Shown here: positions 18,149 through 26,392 of the stretch, piece by piece
Layout: each line of letters starts with the position of its first letter
Numbering within the stretch: the first letter of the stretch is position 1
Source: Bacillota bacterium
GTDB lineage: Bacteria; Bacillota; Clostridia; Christensenellales; Aristaeellaceae
Direction of reading: 5' to 3'
Length of the DNA: 47,989 bases
NCBI GenBank assembly: GCA_023402355.1
Contig: JAEXCG010000141.1
Location: 1-47,989, forward strand
Translations under genes and position numbers: made by a program
The notes under the pieces: generated by a model
The model's database searches: none
The model's input: only the letters and a program-made list of their open reading frames with translations
Told to the model about the DNA's origin: nothing

Positions 18149-19042
18149 TCAAGACGCTGTCACAGCGCCGTTCATTTGTCCGCTGATGAGATACTTGCCC
18201 ATGAAAATATACAACACCAGCACGGGTAATGCAAGGATCAAGGAGCCTGCCATCTGCACGTTGAACTCCGCCGCCATGGTGCCTGCCAGCTCGTTCAGAG
18301 CGATGGTGGCGGGCTTGGAATCGTAACCGCCCAGCACCAAGGCAAAGAGCATTTCGTTCCAGATGGACGTGCATTGGAACACGAACACGGTGATGGTGGC
18401 GATCTTCGTGTTGGGCAGGATGATTTTGCGGTATATCTGCCAAGTGCCGTTGCCGTCGATCATGGCTTGACGGATGAGGGCGTCGGGCACGTCGGCGTAA
18501 TAGCCCCGCATCATGACCGTGCACATGGGCATACCGAAGACCGTATGCACAAGGATCAAGCCCCAGATGTTGTCATATAGATCAAGGGCATTGATCGTTT
18601 GCAGCAAGGGAATCAGAATCGCTTGAAAGGGCAGATACGTCGCCGCGACCAGCGCGATAAAGAACACGTTGTTTAGCTTGAACTTCCACTTGCTCAGCGC
18701 ATAGGCACAGATGGAACCCATGAACAGGGAGCCCGCCGCGCCGAATATGGTCACGACAAGGCTCGTGCACAGTGGTCCTGTCAGTTCCTCCATGGCGCTT
18801 TCGTAGCCTTCCATCGTCCACTCCGTGGGCGGGGTGATGGGGGTGGTGGTCATGACCTCGCTGTTGGACTTGAATGAGGTCATCACCGTGCCCCAGAAGG
18901 GCAGCATGTAGAAAACGAGGAAGGCGATCATGATGAGGTAGTACACAACATGCAAAACTGTCATGTGCCATTTCGGGTGGATACGTGCCGTTTGGGCCTT
19001 CTGCCCTTCCTTGCTGCGCTCAATGTCTGTTCCGCGTTGCAT
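18149..19042 (-). CDS. Carbohydrate ABC transporter permease, MalG type (297 aa)
   Basis: Inner-membrane half-channel for sugar import. It has about six membrane segments; the first is near residues 28-48. The cytoplasmic EAA loop contacting the ATPase is visible (ALIRQAMIDGNG...KIILPN). It follows its partner permease by four bases and has AAGGAAGTG before the ATG. The hydrophilic N-terminal 25 residues are typical of clostridial members. Confidence 0.93.
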   Translation of the reverse strand: MQRGTDIERSKEGQKAQTARIHPKWHMTVLHVVYYLIMIAFLVFYMLPFWGTVMTSFKSNSEVMTTTPITPPTEWTMEGYESAMEELTGPLCTSLVVTIFGAAGSLFMGSICAYALSKWKFKLNNVFFIALVAATYLPFQAILIPLLQTINALDLYDNIWGLILVHTVFGMPMCTVMMRGYYADVPDALIRQAMIDGNGTWQIYRKIILPNTKIATITVFVFQCTSIWNEMLFALVLGGYDSKPATIALNELAGTMAAEFNVQMAGSLILALPVLVLYIFMGKYLISGQMNGAVTAS

Positions 19043-19046
19043 TCGA

Positions 19047-20078
19047 TCACTTCCTTTTATTCGTCCAGTAGGTGAGCGGCAGGATCAGCACCAGCACCAG
19101 CGCGAGCAGGAAGCAACTGATGGCCGCCGAGTAAGCGAAGTTGTTGTTCTGGAAGGCTTCGTTGTACATCCAGATGGGCAGCGTCCACGCGGAGGATGTG
19201 GTGTAGCCCACCAGCGACACGATAAAATCGAAGGATCGCAAAGCATACATGGCGAGGATCGTGATGCACGAGCCCATCGCGCCCTTGAGCTGCGGGATGA
19301 TGAGCCGCCAATAGATGCGGGGCATATACGCGCCGTCCAGCTTAGCAGCGTTGATGACGTTTACGGGAACATTCTTGATGGCGGCAAGGAATATGACCGC
19401 CACATAGCCGGAGAACTGCCACACCAGCGCGATGATGATGGAGAGCATGATCGTCGAGTTGCTCGACGCCCACATGAGGTGTCCGTCCTTGATGGCAGCG
19501 GAAACGTTCACGCCGAGTATACCAAGGAAGGAGTTCATCACGCCGCCGGTGGGGCGGTACATATACGCCCAGACCGTGCCCGTGACTACGAAGGACAGGG
19601 CGAAGGGCAGGAGGATCAGCGTACGGAACACGGACGTGCCACGCAGTCCTTGATCCATGAGCAGTGCCAGCCCCAAACCCAGCAGCAGGCACATGGGGAT
19701 CAGGCAGAACAGCAGCAGCGTATTGCCCAGCGACGGCCAGAAATCAGGGCTGTTAAACATCTTGATATAGTTTCCGAAGCCGCCGAAGCCATAGCTGGCC
19801 TCCAACTGACCGGCCTTCCAATCGGACACGGACACCCACAGGTTCCATCCCAGAGACACATACACAAAGTAGATCAGCAGTGCTGCGGGAATGCAGATCC
19901 AAATGAGGGGGTGCCGCGTGAAAAACCGATGCAGCGGTGCCACCACTTTGGGTGCAAACTTGAGCAACAGCTGATAGACAACGATGAGTGCCACTAAAAT
20001 GCTGATGATGATCCAAATACGATCGGAAGAAAAGGTCATGTACCCAAAGTTCTCAAAGAACTCTTGAATTTGTTCCAC
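19047..20078 (-). CDS. Carbohydrate ABC transporter permease, MalF type (343 aa)
   Basis: Partner of the MalG-type permease. It has about eight hydrophobic segments, two of them N-terminal to the transport domain. The EAA loop is NVINAAKLDGAYMPRIYWRLIIPQ (written here as its core AAKLDGA...RLIIPQ). The frame is open to 20117. GTG at 20078 has the purine-rich AAAGGGGA 8 bases upstream and is preferred over ATG codons at 20099 and 20117, which lack such a site. It is fourth in the seven-gene operon. Confidence 0.88.
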   Translation of the reverse strand: MEQIQEFFENFGYMTFSSDRIWIIISILVALIVVYQLLLKFAPKVVAPLHRFFTRHPLIWICIPAALLIYFVYVSLGWNLWVSVSDWKAGQLEASYGFGGFGNYIKMFNSPDFWPSLGNTLLLFCLIPMCLLLGLGLALLMDQGLRGTSVFRTLILLPFALSFVVTGTVWAYMYRPTGGVMNSFLGILGVNVSAAIKDGHLMWASSNSTIMLSIIIALVWQFSGYVAVIFLAAIKNVPVNVINAAKLDGAYMPRIYWRLIIPQLKGAMGSCITILAMYALRSFDFIVSLVGYTTSSAWTLPIWMYNEAFQNNNFAYSAAISCFLLALVLVLILPLTYWTNKRK

Positions 20079-20163
20079 GGGTAGTGTCCCCTTTCTCATA
20101 AAAGATGCGGCTCGCACGGGCGGGAATGCGTTTGCCCATGCGAGCCGCCAATGTGCTGATTGC

Positions 20164-22143
20164 TTAGTTGTAGCTCAGACCAAAACCAAAGTCATACAGC
20201 GGATTTTCCAGATCGAAGGACACGTCGCCCTCCTGCGCCTGCACAGACTCCATGTCGCGCGGGAACTGAATAGGCGTCTTGCCCGTGGGGTTGTTCAGTC
20301 CGAACAGCGTTTCCGCAATGGCAATGCCGCCTTGGCTGCCTGGATAGTAGGCTTCGAGGATGGCGTGGGTGTTCTCGTCGCACCAAGTGAGGATGTAAGG
20401 ACGACCGCCCGTTACCACCGTCACCACAGGCTTTCCGGACGCGACTGCCGCATCGAGGATTTCCTGCTGGCTCTGGGTGATTTCCAGCGTGTTATAGCCC
20501 CACGGCGGATCGTGCTGGTAGCTGGGTTCGCCGATGGACACGATGATAACATCTGCATCTTTAGCCGCTTCGATGATGGCGGTCACGTCGTCCGCGATAT
20601 AGGTCACGGTGTCGCTTGTGCCCGCATAGTCCGCGATCGCCGCAGCGATGGTCTTGCCCTCCTGCTTAGACGACCAGCCGCCCACAAGGCTGTCCATATC
20701 CCCTGCGCGCGGGCCGCACACGAGAATGTTCTGGCCTGCGTCTGCCGCAAGCGGTAGGATGCCGTCGTTCTTCAGCAGCGTCATGGCTTCCTCAGCCGCC
20801 TTGAGATTCAGCGCTTGGCTTTCCTCGTTGCCCACATAGGCCACGGCGGCCTCCACGTCGCAGTAGGGATTCTCAAACACGCCCAGCTCGAACTTGGCCG
20901 TCACAATGCGCAGCGCGGATTCGGTGATGGTGGCTTCGTCGATGTCACCGCTGCCGATCAGATTCACAATCTGGTCGATGATGTTGATGCTCTCGCCGCC
21001 GATGCCGTCGATGCCTCCCTCCATCAGACCGATCACGATGGCTTCATCGTTGGAGATCTCTTCACCGGTCATGGTGGAGCGCCCCTCTTGAATCGCCCAG
21101 ATCATGCCCCAGTCCGTCTGGATGAAGCCCTTGAAGCCCATCTTGTCGCGGAGCAGGTCTTGCAGCACCAGCTTGGAGCCGATGGCGGAGTTCTCCATGT
21201 CCACGGTCAGCGGCACAGAGTAGTAGGGCATCACGGATGCCACATTTGCTTCGATGGCCGCGTAATAGGGCTTCAGGTGCGTTTCCAGCGTTTCCTCGCT
21301 GGAGATGATGGGCGAAGTGTCCTTGCCCTCCATCTGGGGACCTGCGCCGGGGAAGTGCTTAATGCAGGCGGCGATAGACCCGCTGTTCAGCCCGTCCGCG
21401 CCGTTCTGAAATGCGATGATCTGCGCCGTGACCATTTCGGTCACCAGCTCAGGATCCTCGCCGAAAGTTTCCATCACACGCCCCCAACGAGGCTCGGAGG
21501 CGATATCGGCTTCGGGCGAAAGCGTCATGCGCACGCCCACGGCGATATGCTCGTTGCGAGCAACCTCCGCCAGCTTCGTGACCAACTCGGTGTCGCGGGT
21601 GGCCGCCAGCGCCAGGTTCTGCGGGGTCACGGTCGCGCCGCTGACGTAAGACAAACCATGCACGGAGTCCATCGAAACCAGCACTGGCACGCCGAGCCGG
21701 CTGGACTCGGCATATTCCTGAATGGTGTTCATGGTGACCGCGGCGGCCTCCACGCTGTTGAGCTCGCGCACCAGCAGCATGCCGATGCCCATGTCCGTGC
21801 ACCACTTGCTCAGGTAGGAGGGCATCTTGCCGTCCTCACGAGGCAGGAAGGTGGGATGCTGCATCTGGGCAACCTTCTCCGCGAGGGTCATCTGACCCAC
21901 CAAATCGGCGGCGCGGGTCTCCGCGTCCTGACGCCAGTCCTCATACACATCGAGGGTTCCGTTGGCGTTTAGATCGATAAATTGATAACCGTCCGCTTCG
22001 ATGATGGATTTCACATGCGGATTGAGAGTGGGCTGCTCCAATGCGGCCGTTTCGGCGAAGGCGGCGCTGCTCATCATGGACAGGCTGACCGCTAGCGCGC
22101 CGACTATAGCCACACCGCGCTTCATCGTTTGCTTAATCGACAA
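20164..22143 (-). CDS. Secreted glycoside hydrolase family 3 beta-glycosidase (659 aa)
   Basis: Canonical GH3 and probable paralogue of the one at 16183. The signal peptide ends near residue 30 (AFA). An EF-hand-like loop runs D57 to E68 (DLNANGTLDVYE). Motifs are RWGRVMETFGEDP (219-231), K262-H263 in KHFPGAG, and nucleophile D344 in QTDWG. The second domain ends YDFGFGLSYN. The start is TTG at 22143, which overlaps the end of the binding-protein gene by 11 bases and has GGAG 9 bases upstream; an ATG at 22125 is an alternative that keeps the signal peptide. Its place between binding protein and permeases ties it to the imported sugar. Confidence 0.93.
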   Translation of the reverse strand: MSIKQTMKRGVAIVGALAVSLSMMSSAAFAETAALEQPTLNPHVKSIIEADGYQFIDLNANGTLDVYEDWRQDAETRAADLVGQMTLAEKVAQMQHPTFLPREDGKMPSYLSKWCTDMGIGMLLVRELNSVEAAAVTMNTIQEYAESSRLGVPVLVSMDSVHGLSYVSGATVTPQNLALAATRDTELVTKLAEVARNEHIAVGVRMTLSPEADIASEPRWGRVMETFGEDPELVTEMVTAQIIAFQNGADGLNSGSIAACIKHFPGAGPQMEGKDTSPIISSEETLETHLKPYYAAIEANVASVMPYYSVPLTVDMENSAIGSKLVLQDLLRDKMGFKGFIQTDWGMIWAIQEGRSTMTGEEISNDEAIVIGLMEGGIDGIGGESINIIDQIVNLIGSGDIDEATITESALRIVTAKFELGVFENPYCDVEAAVAYVGNEESQALNLKAAEEAMTLLKNDGILPLAADAGQNILVCGPRAGDMDSLVGGWSSKQEGKTIAAAIADYAGTSDTVTYIADDVTAIIEAAKDADVIIVSIGEPSYQHDPPWGYNTLEITQSQQEILDAAVASGKPVVTVVTGGRPYILTWCDENTHAILEAYYPGSQGGIAIAETLFGLNNPTGKTPIQFPRDMESVQAQEGDVSFDLENPLYDFGFGLSYN

Positions 22144-23497
22144 GGTTCCAATCTCCTTTCACTCCGGCTTCTTTTAAAATATTCACGATCTTGTTGGCGA
22201 AGTATTCCGCATCGTGATCGCTGGAGGTCGCAAATTCCTGAATCTGTGTCTGCAGACTGGTGGAAGCGCTCCACGGGAGCGCCGTGCCATGGGTGAAGCT
22301 GGGATAGGTCTTCACCGCGCCGCCGGTCATCTGCTCCTTAAAGTGCAGCGTCAGCGGGCAGTAGACGCTATCGTCGGTATCGGTATAGGGGGAGATGGAC
22401 TCCTTCAGTGCGGAGAAACTCTCCTGCACGGCCTTGGTGGACACGTTGTAAGCCCAGCGGATACCCGCGTTCACGTCGGCGGAGTCGTTGCTGACCACGA
22501 AGCCGTCCACGCATAGGCCGAACCATCCCTCCGTGCCGGGGAAGGTGAAGATGCCGTAGTCCTCACCATAGACCTGGCCCATGCTGGTGAGCAGCGGCTG
22601 CATCCACGCTCCCATGATCTGCATGGCATAGGTGCCGGCCACCACCTGGCCGCTAGCCTCGTACCAGTCGCGGCTGCTGTGATCGGGGGCGACGTAGTCC
22701 ATGAGCTTGGCATAGGTGGCCAGAACGCTCGTCACATCCTCGACGTTGTAGCTGCCGTTGATGAAATCCTCATAGATCTGCGGGCTCGTGCCCATCATGA
22801 TGTCCTCGAACACTTGGCAGGCAGGCCAACCCTTGCGGTCGCCCAAGTCGATGGGATACTCCCCATCGGGCATGACTGCGGCAAGCTGATCGCACAGCGA
22901 CCAGAACTCGTCCCACGTGATGTCCTCATGATCCGGGAGTGCAATGCCGTACTTTTCAAACACATGAATGTTATAGAAGATCACGTTGGTCTTGTGAATG
23001 CCGACGGGCACGATATACTGCTTGCCATCGGATGCGGTGCACAGCGTCTTGAGGCTCTCGGTCATGCGGTCGTTCAGTCCCGCGTATTCCCACATGCTGC
23101 TCAAGTCCAGCAGCATGTTCGCGTCAAGGTAGGGCTGGATCTCCTGGCCAGGGTGCGCTTGAAAGGCTTCTGGGCTCTTGCCTGCCTGCTGCAGCACCTT
23201 GACCTTCATGACCATGGCGCCGCCCGCGCCGCCGGGGATAGCGTTGGACTTGGCCTTTTCCTTGGTGTAGGTCGTCTTAAACCCATCGATGACGGATTCG
23301 ATGGCATCCTTTTCTCCGCCCGCCGTCCACCAGTGGTAGACGTTGGCGGTGCCCTTCTCGGCAGTATCCTCAATGACCGCCGGGAAGTCCACAGCAGCGG
23401 CGTCGATCTTCTCATTTTTCGCGGCCAATGCACCCGTGGTGGTGGTCAGCGCCAGCACTCCCGCCAGCGCCATGCCGCAGAGTTTTTTCAGCTTCAT
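22133..23497 (-). CDS. Extracellular sugar-binding protein of the ABC importer, family 1 type (454 aa)
   Basis: It captures sugar outside the membrane and delivers it to the permease pair encoded next. The mature protein starts with the binding fold (VYHWWTAGGEKDAIESVIDGF) and contains typical segments such as VPVGIHKTNVIFYN and GTYAMQIMGAW. The signal peptide ends in ALA with no lipobox cysteine, unusual for a binding protein of a monoderm. It is second in the seven-gene operon, with GGGAGG before the ATG. The ligand is not deducible; GH3 partners suggest a beta-linked gluco- or xylo-oligosaccharide or its monomer. Confidence 0.92.
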   Translation of the reverse strand: MKLKKLCGMALAGVLALTTTTGALAAKNEKIDAAAVDFPAVIEDTAEKGTANVYHWWTAGGEKDAIESVIDGFKTTYTKEKAKSNAIPGGAGGAMVMKVKVLQQAGKSPEAFQAHPGQEIQPYLDANMLLDLSSMWEYAGLNDRMTESLKTLCTASDGKQYIVPVGIHKTNVIFYNIHVFEKYGIALPDHEDITWDEFWSLCDQLAAVMPDGEYPIDLGDRKGWPACQVFEDIMMGTSPQIYEDFINGSYNVEDVTSVLATYAKLMDYVAPDHSSRDWYEASGQVVAGTYAMQIMGAWMQPLLTSMGQVYGEDYGIFTFPGTEGWFGLCVDGFVVSNDSADVNAGIRWAYNVSTKAVQESFSALKESISPYTDTDDSVYCPLTLHFKEQMTGGAVKTYPSFTHGTALPWSASTSLQTQIQEFATSSDHDAEYFANKIVNILKEAGVKGDWNLVD

Positions 23498-23523
23498 GTC
23501 CTTTTTCCTCCCTTATGAACGGA

Positions 23524-24357
23524 TCACTCTGCCACGAAGGTCAGCGTGCCCCATAGGCTGGGGTTGTTGTCCACGTCATACATGGCGGGCTTGCGGTCGC
23601 CGGTGACGGCCAGGTCAGCGGAGGACTGCATGCGCAGGCTGTGAATGCCGGGGCAGGGCAGATCCACGTCCAGAATGGAGAAGTCAAAGCCGATGGTCTG
23701 GCCGGCGGCAGGCACCAACTGTGCGATCTGTTCGTTGCTCAGGTAATGCCAAGGAAGCTTGATCTCATAAGTTGCGCCGCCTTCAGTCTTCTGGAAGGCC
23801 GCCTGATAGTCGTCCTCCTCAAAGAGACGCTCGTCGCCGTACTCGCCGGCGGTTTCATAGCCTTTGTTGTCGGCCACCATGGAGCGGTCAATGTAGTTAA
23901 ACCAATCGCCGTAGTAATCCTCTACGCTAGTCGTCCAGCGCCAGTCGGTGGCTTCATACTCCGTGCGCGCGGGATCTGCTTCGGGGTTGGTGCTCAGGAA
24001 GAAGATGATGGCATCCAGCTCATCCAGCGGGAAGCCTTCACGATAAACGAAGGGGGTATCGTCCTTGATATCAACGGCCAGATACAGATTTTCTTCGTCC
24101 CACATGGCACTTAGATTCACGGAGCAGTCCTCCGCGCCATCCCAATGCTCCAACTGATCGGTGATCTGGCTCTGGCTGTCGATGCGAAGACTACGGGTCA
24201 TATCCCACTCGCTCAGATCGCCGTCGACCACCACGTCCTTAGCCTTGGGCGCTTCGAGGTTCTTGTCCGAGTAGGCAAGCGCGCTGACTGAAGAGCACAA
24301 AAGACCCAGGGACAGCACTGCGGCTGCCGCCTTCTTTAAGAATTGAAGATGTTTCAT
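23524..24357 (-). CDS. Secreted CBM9-like carbohydrate-binding protein (277 aa)
   Basis: First gene of the sugar-uptake operon. The signal peptide runs to about residue 28 (ALA). The rest is one CBM9-like sandwich: VVDGDLSEWD, LYLAVDIKDDTPFVY, IIFFLSTNPEADPARTEY and a closing NPSLWGTLTF. The segment NPEADPARTEY is mirrored by DPTDDPARTEY in the protein at 4232, so the two are paralogues in different units of the same regulon. It has no catalytic domain and no anchor. Possible roles are presenting glycan to the binding protein or aiding the GH3s; both are inference. Confidence 0.86.
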   Translation of the reverse strand: MKHLQFLKKAAAAVLSLGLLCSSVSALAYSDKNLEAPKAKDVVVDGDLSEWDMTRSLRIDSQSQITDQLEHWDGAEDCSVNLSAMWDEENLYLAVDIKDDTPFVYREGFPLDELDAIIFFLSTNPEADPARTEYEATDWRWTTSVEDYYGDWFNYIDRSMVADNKGYETAGEYGDERLFEEDDYQAAFQKTEGGATYEIKLPWHYLSNEQIAQLVPAAGQTIGFDFSILDVDLPCPGIHSLRMQSSADLAVTGDRKPAMYDVDNNPSLWGTLTFVAE

Positions 24358-24407
24358 GGTTCCAACCTCCGCTCATTTTGTCACCCGATTACGGTGTCAT
24401 CGTGTTC

Positions 24408-24473
24408 AGTATAGGAGATGCACCTGTTCGCATCAATGGAAAATCCAACACATCAGTTTGGAAAATCCAGTTT
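24408..24473 (-). promoter_or_regulatory. Tandem-box promoter E (sugar-uptake operon)
   Basis: Minus strand: box 1 AAACTGGATTTTCCA (24459-24473), 7-bp spacer, box 2 GTGTTGGATTTTCCA (24437-24451), -35 TTGATG, 17-bp spacer, -10 TATACT (24408-24413). Best match to the consensus, and divergent from the kinase promoter at 24484 with only 10 bp between box 1 and the kinase -35. Confidence 0.9.
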
Positions 24474-24483
24474 GTGCAGGAAC

Positions 24484-24512
24484 TTGCATAGCGCAAAAAA
24501 GAATACTATAAT
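24484..24512 (+). promoter_or_regulatory. Promoter of the sensor operon
   Basis: TTGCAT (24484-24489), 17-bp spacer, TATAAT (24507-24512). A near-consensus housekeeping promoter reading right, back-to-back with promoter E. It makes any start codon before about 24520 unlikely. Confidence 0.75.
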
Positions 24513-24555
24513 GAACAAACAGTTGACCAGGGAAGAACGGGGTGTGGACTGTCCT

Positions 24556-26388
24556 ATGCGAATGAGCGGTAAGATGATTATCCTTTTTTCCTGCGTCACT
24601 GCGCTGTTGATCGTACTTAATACGGTTTTAACGATCCAGACAGAGGTACGCGCGCTGCAAGCCCACGAGGAGGAGACATTGACGGTTATTGCCGGGCAAA
24701 TTTCCAGTGAGATCGAAGAAAACTTTGCTTTTATGGAATACGGCATCGATGGTATGACGCAGGATAATGCCTTTATGTCTTCCTTTTCCATCATCAACGC
24801 TTTGGGAGAGGAAGGGGCACACACGCCCGAATACATCGAGGCGCAAAACGTTTTGTCCACTTATCTGTACCACCAACCGCTCAACGACCGCTTTTACAGT
24901 ATCAATGTCATTACGAACAGCGGCTTCATCATGTCCAGTCATTTTCAGAAATTTGAAGTGATCGAAAGCTATTCTGAGGAACTCATCGAGCAGCTCGGCC
25001 GGATGCCATGGCTTTTTGATGAAACCGTCAAGCTCAACACAAAGCAGGTCGTTACGCCCCACCCTGATCCTTGGGACGTCTATCGTTCCCAGACAAAATC
25101 AACTTCTGTGTACACCATGTGGTGCAAGGCGGTCTATCACGGAGAGAACATCGGCTATTTTGAGGTCAATGCACTCACCTCTGATTTGAAGAACATTTTC
25201 GAGATTCCCGCAATGAATGGATTTCAAGCCGCCGCGATCTACGAGGGACGCACGATCGACGCTATTCGAGAACTATACCGTGGCAGCAGCAACACCATTC
25301 AATATGAGGATGTGACCCCCGGTACGATGACTACCTGTGTGGATGAGGACGGTGTATCCTACTATGTGGTCTCTGCCTACAACAAAAGCCTTGGGCTGAC
25401 AATCTATACCGCCCAGCGCACCGACGAATATGCCGCCGCGGTAAACGCCGTCATCCGCAATCACATTTTGACAGGCGTGCTCGTGCTTGCCGTCTCGATT
25501 TTCCTCATTGTGCTGTTATCCTTTGGGCTGACACGTTCCATTCACAAGCTGACAGAAAAAATCTCCGGTATCAACGCCAAGTCCCTGACGCAAAACAATC
25601 AGATGAATTCCGAACAGCTGCGAAAGGTGACAAGCGCGCGTGACCAAGAGGTGCGTAAGATGGAGGATTCCTTCGATGAAATGATGCTGGCACTTCGGGC
25701 CTCCACCCAATCGGAAATGCAGCTGCGAGAGAGCACACTCCGCGCTCGGCTGAACGCCCTGCAAGCACAGATCAATCCGCACTTCATTTATAACACGCTT
25801 AACATCATTTCCGCCAAGTCGTTGGAGGCGGGCAACGACGTCGTCATAGACATTTGCGACCACTTTGCACAGATGCTCCGTTACTCCACCGACCTGCGCA
25901 GCAAGACCGCCACGCTGGCGGAGGAAATCGACAATGTGCAAAATTATTTGCTGCTGGCGAAATTCCGATACGAAGAGAAATTGTGCTATTCGATTGACGT
26001 GCCGGGTTCCTTTATGCAGAAGGTGCTCCCCAAGCTGTCCCTACAGCCCATCGTCGAAAACGCCATTTCTCACGGTTATCAGAGCTCCAAGGGTAAATTT
26101 TCCCTTCGCATCACGGGCGAGATCGATGCCGAAGGCCTGCTGCACTTGACGATTCGCGACAACGGCAGTGGCTTTGACGAGTTCGTGTTGACCCATTTGA
26201 GGCATGAGTTTGAAGCCATCGAGAACGGCGAATTTGCCGCGGTGGAAAACAGCAATGCACATATCGGACTGGTCAACACGTACAGGCGGCTGTACTATTT
26301 CTCCGATAAGCACATCCGAATGCAGTTGCGCAATGATAACGGCGCGGTCATCGAGTTGATCATTGACCAGTTAACGAAGGAGGCGTAA
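24556..26388 (+). CDS. YesM-type sensor histidine kinase (610 aa)
   Basis: Membrane sensor of the LytS/YesM class. The first membrane helix is near residues 6-25. A large extracellular sensor region of about 270 residues follows, then a second helix (HILTGVLVLAVSIFLIVLL core), a HAMP linker, a His_kinase domain with phospho-acceptor H409 in QINPHFIYNT, and an ATPase domain with LQPIVENAISHG and DNGSGFD. The frame is open from 24418, but earlier starts fall in or before the -10 box. ATG 24556 (or 24562) follows a GGGGTG stretch and begins just before the first helix. It overlaps nothing and is followed four bases later by the YesN-type gene. The signal is presumably the carbohydrate handled by the neighbouring operons. 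Confidence 0.92.
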   Translation: MRMSGKMIILFSCVTALLIVLNTVLTIQTEVRALQAHEEETLTVIAGQISSEIEENFAFMEYGIDGMTQDNAFMSSFSIINALGEEGAHTPEYIEAQNVLSTYLYHQPLNDRFYSINVITNSGFIMSSHFQKFEVIESYSEELIEQLGRMPWLFDETVKLNTKQVVTPHPDPWDVYRSQTKSTSVYTMWCKAVYHGENIGYFEVNALTSDLKNIFEIPAMNGFQAAAIYEGRTIDAIRELYRGSSNTIQYEDVTPGTMTTCVDEDGVSYYVVSAYNKSLGLTIYTAQRTDEYAAAVNAVIRNHILTGVLVLAVSIFLIVLLSFGLTRSIHKLTEKISGINAKSLTQNNQMNSEQLRKVTSARDQEVRKMEDSFDEMMLALRASTQSEMQLRESTLRARLNALQAQINPHFIYNTLNIISAKSLEAGNDVVIDICDHFAQMLRYSTDLRSKTATLAEEIDNVQNYLLLAKFRYEEKLCYSIDVPGSFMQKVLPKLSLQPIVENAISHGYQSSKGKFSLRITGEIDAEGLLHLTIRDNGSGFDEFVLTHLRHEFEAIENGEFAAVENSNAHIGLVNTYRRLYYFSDKHIRMQLRNDNGAVIELIIDQLTKEA

Positions 26389-26392
26389 CACC

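Noticed and set aside
24418..24555. Upstream in-frame starts of the YesM-type kinase
   Set aside because: They overlap promoter E and the TATAAT of the kinase promoter, so they cannot be on the transcript.
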